A stretch of 49,609 nucleotides of DNA from Elusimicrobiota bacterium. Its GTDB lineage: Bacteria > Elusimicrobiota > Elusimicrobia > UBA1565. Positions 38,701-47,700 of this stretch are shown piece after piece; the first letter of the stretch is position 1; each line of letters starts with the position of its first letter. The notes beneath the pieces are model-generated. The model saw only the letters and a program-made list of their open reading frames with translations. It was not told where the DNA came from and ran no database searches. Location: contig JACPXC010000035.1 in NCBI GenBank assembly GCA_016196755.1, forward strand, positions 1 through 49,609, read 5' to 3'. Position numbers and translations under genes: made by a program.

Positions 38701-41700
38701 ACAACGCCATAGGCCTCAGCACCATGATCGGGAAAAGCGGATACGCGTTCTCGGCCTACACCGCCGACTTGAACACCTTGACAGGGAGCTATATGCAAGG
38801 CGGCCAGCGCGGAGCCTTCTTCGACAACGGCTCTGACTACAACGCCATCGGCCAGAGCACCATGGTTTCCGGCAGCTCCGCCTACGCGCTCTATCTGGAC
38901 GCCTCCGCCAGCAACACGGTGACGGGATCCTACATCCAGAGTTCGGCGGGTTACGGCGTCTACCTGAACGGCGGCTCCGACTACAACGCCATAAGCCTTA
39001 GCACGATGGTCGCCAACCAGCGCGCCCTGCACGTGCGCCAGTCCGTCGGCAACACGGTGGCGGGCTCCTATATCGAAAGCCCGAATGGTCGCGGGGCCTG
39101 GCTGGATACCGGCGCTGACTACAACACCATCAGCCAGAGCACGATGATGGCGGTCTCCCTGGTCGCGCTCTATGTGGGCGGCGCCGAGAGCAACACCGTG
39201 ACCGGCTGCTACGTGCAGAGTTCCAACGCCGCCGCGGCCGACCTGAATTCCGGCGCCAATTTCAACGTCATCAGCCAGAGCACCATGGTCGCCAGCGGCG
39301 CCGCCGGCCGAGCGCTCGACGTAACCGGCGACCGCAACACGGTGTCGGGCTCCTATATGCAGAACCTGGCGGGCTACGGCGCCTACCTCGACAACGTCGC
39401 CAATTACAACACCATAAGCCAGAGCACCATGGTCTCCAACGCCTCGGGGTACCGAGCGCTCTACCTGGCCGGCGCCGACAGCAACACGGTGACGGCCTCC
39501 TACATCCAGAACCTGGCGGGACACGGCGCCCACATCGACACCGGTTCCGACAACAACACCATCCGCCAGAGCACCATGGTCTCGGCCGCGGCGAACTATC
39601 AGGCCCTGTATATCGTCGCCGCCGATTCCAACACCATCCTGGACTCTTACATCCAGGGCTCGACGGCGGCCTCCATCTCCGGCTCGACCGGCACCGTCAT
39701 CGGCGGCAGCGTCCTGGTCGCCACGCACACGACCGGGGCCGCCTTGACCATGGCCGGGGGGAGCGTGAACCTGACTCTGACCACCTCGACTCTGCGCGGC
39801 GGTCCGTCGGGCCCGGCCCTGAATTTCGGGGCCGGCAACGCGGGCGTGGTCACCTTGACGACCAACACCGTCACCGGCGGGCGCTGGGGTGTGGTGATCG
39901 CCACGATGGCCTGCGGCGCCTGCGCGGGGAACGTCTCGATCTCCAGCCTGACTTTCTCCGGTCCCCTGGCCTCGGGCGCCACCGCCATCGAGTTCCTGGG
40001 CGGGACCTTCACCTCCACCTTCGCCGCGGTGGGCTTCGCCGACTCCGGCCTGGCCGTCAACGTCAACGCCGGGGCGCTCAACGCCGCCTCGCGGATCACG
40101 ATGAACAACCCCTCGGGCGTCCGGACCGGGCCGGCCTTCGAGACCGACCCGAACGCCCTCGTCGACTGGGTCGGCTACGAGCCCTTTCCGGGCTGCTCGG
40201 TCACCAACGACGTCGGCGCCGGGGCCTCCTACGCCACCATCCAGGCCGCCGTCGACGCCCTGCCCACCACCCTGACCGGCCATAGCTGCGTGGTCATCCG
40301 CGACGGGGCGACCTATGCCGAGCAGGTCACGGTCCGGAACTTCACCAACAACGGCTCCTCGATCACGATCCTGGGCGACCCGTCCGTCGCCCAGCCCGTC
40401 ATCGCCCCGCCGGCAGCCTCGACGGCGGCCTTCCTCATCGCCAACGCCTCGGTCAACATCCAGGGGATCGGCATCGTGGCGTCCCAGAACGTCCCTTACG
40501 GGGTCTATGCCTCCTCGAGTCATGTCGCCCTCTCCAGCGTCGGCGTGAGCACGACGGGGGCGCTGGGCATCTATACCGCCGGCGTGCGCCTGAGCTCCTG
40601 GAGCGCTGTCAGCTACAGTTCGGTGACGGTCTGGGGCGCGCACGGGATCTGGCTCGACGGCAGCAAGATGACCGTCGTTTCATACAGCACGACGGTAGCG
40701 AATGCCGCAGCATTCTCCGCGCTCTATCTGGTCGGCGCCGACAGCAACACGGTGACGGGCTCCTATATACAGAACCCTGCGGGATACGGCGCCTACCTCA
40801 ACTCCGGCTCCGATTACAACACCATAAGCCAGAGCACCATGGTCTCCAACTCCGCCAGCTACCAAGCCCTCTTGCTGGAGAGCGCCGACAGCAACACGGT
40901 GACAGGCTCTTACATGCAGAACCCGTCGGGCTACGGCGCCTACCTGAACATCGGTTCCGATTACAACACCATAAGCCAAAGCACCATGGTCTCCAACGCC
41001 GCCAGCTCCCCCGGTCTCTCCCTAGTGAGTGCCGACGGCAACACTGTGACGGGCTCCTACATCCAGAACTTGGCGGGATACGGCGCCTACCTGAACGGCT
41101 CCGATTACAACTCCATAAGCCAGAGCACCATTGTTTCCAACGCAGCCGCCTATGCTTCGCTCTATCTCGAGGGCGCCGACAGCAACACGGTGACCGGCTC
41201 TTTCATGCAGAACCTCGCGGGCTACGGCGCCTGGCTGGCTACCGGCGCCGACTACAACACCATCAGCCAGAGCACGATGGTCTCCAGCGCGGCAATCTAC
41301 TACGCGCTCTTGATCGACGACGCCGACCGCAACACGGTGACGGGCTCCTATGCGCAGAACCTGTCCGGACAATCCGCCGTATTGAATGCCGGCTCCGACC
41401 ACAACCTCATCGCCCAGAGCACGATGGTCGCAAACTCTGCAAACCGCGTCGCGCTCTTCTTAAGCGGCGCGGACAGCAACACGGTGACGGGCTCCTACAT
41501 GCAAGGGGGGGGGTACGGCGCCTACCTGGACCTCGGCTCCGACCATAACACCATCATCGGCAGCACCATGGCCGCGGTCGCCGGCACGAATTCCCAGGTG
41601 GGTTTGCAGATCTGGAATTCTTCCTCCACCACGGTCCTGGACTCCTACGTCCAAGGCCCGACGGCCGCCCACGTGACGGGCTCGACCGACACCGTCTTCG

Positions 41701-44700
41701 GCGGCACGGTGCTGGCATCCACCGGGACCTCCGGCAGCGCTCTGGCGGCGCGCCGCGGCAGCGTCAACCTGACGCTGACGACCTCGACCTTCTCGGGCGG
41801 CTCCGACGGCGCCGGCATCCTGCTGGAAGAGGGCAACTCGGGCCTGCTCTCCCTGGCCAGCAGCACGGTGAGCGGCGGCCGCTGGGGCGTCTCGATCGCC
41901 ACGATGAACTGCGGCGGGACGTGCGACGGCAACATCTCCATATCGAGCCTGACTTTCTCCGGCCCGCTTACCGCCGGGGCGACGGCGATCTATTTCACGG
42001 GCGGGACATTCGTTTCGACCTTCACGAACGCGGTCTTCGCCGCCGCCGCGCTGGGCGCCAACGTCAGCGGCGCCGCGCTGTCGGCCGGCTCGCGCGTCAC
42101 GATGCGCGCGTCGAGCGGAGAGATGACCGGTCCGGACTACGAGAACGACCCCAACGGCTATGTGGACTGGGCCGGCTACGAGCCCTATCCGGGCTGCGTG
42201 GCGACCAGAAACGTCGGCGCGGGCCAGCCCTATGCGACCATATCCGCGGGCGTGGCGGCCTTGCCCGCGGCCCTGCCCGGCCATGCCTGCGTGGTCGTCC
42301 GCGACGGCGCGACCTACGCCGAGCAGGTGACGGTACGAAACTTCGCCAACGCCGGCTCCTCGATCACGATCCTGGCGGCGCCCGGCTTCGCGCCCGTCGT
42401 CTCTCCGCCCGCCGCCTCCACGGCGGCTTTCCTTATCGCCAACGCCTCGGTCAACGTCCAGGGCATCAGCGTCGTAGCCTCCCAGAACGTCCCCTACGGC
42501 GTCTATGCTTCTTCGACCTATGTCCGGATCAGCAGCGTCAGCGTCAGCACCAGCGGGGCGCTGGGGATCTACACCGCCGGCGTGCGCCTGGGTTCCTGGA
42601 GCGAGCTCAGCTACAGCTCGATCGCGGCAGGGGCCGGGTCCGGTCTCTGGCTGGAAGACAGCACGATGACGGTGGTCTCATACAGCACCGCGATCGGCGC
42701 CGGGTTCGGCAAGCCCGCCCTCAATTTCATCAACTCGGGCGACAATACGGTGACCGATTCCTATATGCAGAACTTGCCCGGGCCGGCCGTCATACTGACG
42801 AATTCCGACCGGATCGCCATCATCGCCAGTACGATGGTCGGCGATACATACGCTTCCGGCGTCGGGGCGCTCTATTTCAGCAACTCGGACAGCGGCACGC
42901 TCACCGGCTGCTATCTCGAGGACCAGGGCGGCGGACCCGCCGTGGGTCTATCCGGCGGCTCCAGCTACAACCGCCTCAGTCTGAGCACCTTTGTCGGCGG
43001 GGGTGCGTTCTCGAGCGCGCTCTATCTCGCTGGGGGAGGCAATAATGCGCTGCAGGATTCGACCATACGCAGCCTGACCGGTTCCGCCGCCCGGCTGGTC
43101 TCCGGTTCCAACAACAACACCATCATCCGCAGCACGATGACCAGCGGCTCGAGCGCCGTCGACCAGATCGCCCTCTACATCAGCGCCTCTTCCTCCAACA
43201 CCGTCCTGGATTCCTACGGCCAGGGCTACACCGGGGTTTCCTTGGCGGACTCTACCGGCACCGTCATCGGGGGGTCGGCGTTCGTGGGTCTAAACGCCGG
43301 CGGCCACGGCGTCGCCCTCGAGGACGGCAACGTGAACTTCACGCTGACGACCGCCACGCTGCGCGGCGGCAGCGCGGGGGCCGGGCTCTCCATCGCTAAA
43401 GACAACGCCGGCCTCATCGTGTTGACTTCCAATACGGTGACGGGCGGCCTCTGGGGCGTTTCGATCGCCACGATGGTCTGCGGCGGGACCTGCAATGGGA
43501 ACGTCTCCATATCGAGCCTGACCTTCTCCGGCGCGCTGAGCGCCGGGGCCACGGCCGTCCACTTCCTTGGCGGGACCTTCGTCTCGACCTTCTCCAACGT
43601 CGCCTTCGACGCCTCCGGCATCGGGGCCAACGTCAACGCCAGCGCGCTCTCGGCCGGCTCGCGCATCACGATGAACACCCCCTCGGGTGTGCGCACCGGC
43701 CCGGCCTACGAGAACGACCCGAACGGCTACGTGGACTGGCCCGGCTACGAGCCCTACCCGGGCTGCGTGATCACCAACAACGTCGGCGTCGGGGCTCCCT
43801 ACGCTACGATCCAGGACGGCGTCGACGCCCTGCCGACGACCCTGACGGGGCATAGCTGCGTGGTCATCCGCGACGGCGCCGCTTACGACGAGCAGGTCAC
43901 GGTCCAGAACTTCGTCAACAACGGCTCCTCGATCACGATCCTGGCCGACCCGGCCTCGGGCTTGAGGCCGCTGATCGCCCCGCCGGCGGCCTCGACGGCC
44001 GCCTTCCACGTGCTCAACGACAGCGTGGCGGTCGTGGGCTTCGACATAAGACCCGCCGTCTCGATCGGCTACGGCGTGTACGCTTCCTCGGCCTACGTCA
44101 TGTTCAGCTCCGTCAACGTGGATTCGGGCGGGAACATCCAGGCGGCGGGCGTCCGCCTGGGGAGCTACAACACGCTGTCCGCCTCGAGCGTCACCGTCCA
44201 ACAGGCCCACGGGATCCTGGTCCCCGGCACCAGCTCCATGACCGTGGTCTCCCTGAGCTCCGCTCAGGCGGCCAGCGTGGTCTTCTACGGGCTCTATCTC
44301 AACGGCGCCGACAGCGCCACGGTCACGGGCTCCTACGTCCAGAACCTCCCGGGCCGCGCCGTCTATCTCGAAGCGGGTGCGAATTTCAACACGGTGGAGC
44401 GGAGCACCCTCGCCGTCAACTCGTCGCTCGACGGCATCAGGATCAACAACAGCAGCGGCAACCTCGTCACCCAGTCCTTCGTGACCAACCCCGGCGGCTA
44501 CGGTATGGGCTTGGGCGCCGACGCCAGCTACAACACCGTCTCCTACAGCACCTTCGTCGGCTTCATCTACGCGTTCTGGGCCGACTACGGCAACGCCTAT
44601 AACACGATCACGGACTCCTACATCCTGGCCTCCAACGGCTACGCGCTCTCGCTGGTCCAATCCTCCAGCAACACGGTCGCGCGCAGCCGCATCGAGAGCC

Positions 44701-47700
44701 TGTCCGGTCATGGCGCCGAGCTGGGCTTCGGCGCCAACTACAACACGATCAGCGAGAGCACGATGGTCGCCAACTCCGCGGGAGGCTCGGCGCTCTACCT
44801 TGGAAACGCCGATAGGAACACGGTGGCGGGGTCCTACGCGCGCAACCTCCTAGGCCACGCCGTCAGCCTGGAGTCCGGCGCGGATTTCAACGCCATCATC
44901 CGCAGCACCCTGACCGCGGGCGCGGCCGGGTTCTACGGGCTCTATGTCGCCGCCTCCTCCTCGAACACGGTCTTGGACTCCTACGTCCAGGGCTCCACGG
45001 CCGCCTACCTCTCGCAGTCGACCGGCACGATCGTGGGCGGCAGCGTCCTGGTCGCCACCAACACCACCGGCAGCGCGCTGGCGCTGGCGCTGGGGAGCGT
45101 AAACCTGAGCGTTACGACCAGCACCCTGCGCGGAGGCACGAGCGGGGCCGGCCTCGTCCTCTTGGCGGGCAGCAACGGCTCGGTCACGTTGAGCAGCGGC
45201 ACCTTGTCGGGCGGCCGCTACGGCCTCTCGATCGCGACGATGGCCTGCGGCGCCTGCGACGGGAACCTGGCGGTTTCCAACCTGACCGTCTCGGCGCTGA
45301 GCCCGGGTGCTACGGCGGTCCACTTCGAGGGCGGCATTTTCGTCTCGACCTTCGTCTACGCGGCGTTTGACGACGCCGGCATCGGGGCCAACGTCAGCGG
45401 CGCCGCCCTCTCTGCCGGCTCGCGGATCACGATGAGCAACGCCGCGGGCGTCCGGACGGGCCCGTCCTACGAGAACGACCCGAACGGCTACGTGGACTGG
45501 CCCGGCTACGAACCCTACCCGGGCTGCGCGCTCACCAACAACGTCGGCGCCGGCAAACCCTACGCCACCATCCAGGCCGCGGTGGACGCCCTCCCGACTG
45601 CCCTGACCGGGCACAGCTGCGTGGTCATCCGCGACGGGGCTACCTACGACGAGCAGGTCACGGTCCGGAACTTCGTCAACAACGGCTCCTCGATCACGAT
45701 CCTCGCGGCGCCAGAATTTGCGCCCGTTGTCTCCCCGCCGGCGGCCTCGACGGCGGCTTTCCTCATCGCCAACGCCTCGGTCAACGTCTCGGGGATCAGC
45801 GTGGTGGCGTCGCAGAACGTCCCCTACGGCGTCTACGCTTCTTCGGCCTATGTCCGGATCAGCAGCGTCGGCGTCAGCACCAGCGGGGCGCTGGGGATCT
45901 ACACCGCCGGCGTGCGCTTGAGCTCCTGGAGCGCCGTGAGCTACAGCACGGTGTCGGTCTGGAACGCCCACGGCGTCTGGCTCGACGGCAGCACGATGAC
46001 GTTCGTGTCCTACAGCACGGCGGTGTCGAGGGGCGGCGGCTCCGCGCTCATGCTGTCCGGGGCGGTCGGCAACACGGTCTCCGGCTCCTACATCGAGAAT
46101 ACGTCGCGCTTTGCGGCGGAACTGCTGGGGTCCTCATACAACACGATCAGCCAGAGCACGATAACTTCCGGCGCGCTGGCTTTCGAGGCCCTCGCGATCT
46201 TTGACGGCGATTGGAACACGGTGACGGGCTCGCATATCCAGAACCCGGAGGGCAACGCGGCGACCTTGGGAAGTGGATCCGACAACAACACGATCAGCCA
46301 GAGCACTGTCGTCTCCAACGGCACGGGCTTCGTGGCGCTCTGGCTCAATTCCGCCGACAGCAACACGGTGACGGGCTGCTACGTCCAGAACCTCGCGGGC
46401 CTAGGCCTTTATCTGAAATCAGGATCCGACTACAACAGCGTCAGCCAGAGCACCATGGTCGGAGCGTCCAACAACGCCGCGCTGCGCATCGAGGACAGCG
46501 ACCTCAACTCGGTGACGGCTTCCTATATCTCCAACACCGGCGCTTATGGCGTCTATATGATCTCCGGGTCGGATAACAACAGCCTCGCTCAGAGCACCGT
46601 CGTAGCCCAGGGGGCGGCCGGCAACGCCCTCTACATCAACTTCTCCGACAGCAACACCGTGACCGATTCCTACATCCAGAACCTGGCGGGCAGCGGCGTC
46701 ATCATCATCACCGCCGCCGACTACAACGCCATAAGCCTCAGCACCATGGTTTCCAACGCGGCGGGCTACCGGGCGCTGTGGGTCTCCAACAGCAGCGTGC
46801 GCAACACGGTCACGGGCTCCGTCATGCGCAACCTCCTGGGCGAGGCCGTCCGCCTCGAGACCAACGCCGACCACAACAGCATCAGCCTGAGCACGATGGT
46901 GTCCAACACGGCCTCCTATCAGGCGCTCTACATCGGGAATTCCTCCTCAAACGTCGTCTTGGGCTCCTACGTCCAGGGCTCGACGGCCGTCTTCGTCACG
47001 GGCTCGACGGGCACGGTCATCGGCGGCTCGGTCCTGGTCGCCACCCATACGGGCGGAACCGCGCTGGCGCTGGTTAAGGGGAGCGTCAACCTGACCCTGG
47101 CCACGAGCACCCTGCGCGGCGGCTCGGGCGGCGCCGGGCTCCTCATGAGCCCGGGCAACTCGGGCCTGGTGGCCCTGAGCAGCAGTTCGGTCTCCGGCGG
47201 ACGCTTCGCCCTCTCCATCGCGACGATGAACTGCGGCGCCTGCGCCGGGAATCTTTCGGTCTCAAGCCTGGTGTTCACGGGCGATCTGGCCTCCGGCGCC
47301 ACGGCCGTGCACTTCACGGGCGGCATCTTCGTCTCCACCTTCACCAACGCTGCCTTCGACGGCGCGTCCATCGGCGCCAACGTCAGCGGCGCCGCCCTCT
47401 CGGCCGGCTCGCGGATCACGATGCGCACGCCCTCGGGCCCGCGCACCGGCCCGGCCTACGAGAACGACCCGAGCGGCTACGTCGATTGGCCGGGCTTCGA
47501 GCCCTACCCGGGCTGCGTGGTCACCAACAACGTCGGCGCGGGCGCGCAGTACGCCGCGATCCAGCCCGCCGTCGACGCGTTGCCGGCCGCTTTGACCGGG
47601 CACAGCTGCGTCGTCATCCGCGACGGCGCGACATACCCTGAGCAGGTCACGGTGCAAAACTTCATCAACGCCGGCTCGTCGATCACGATATTCGCGGCGC

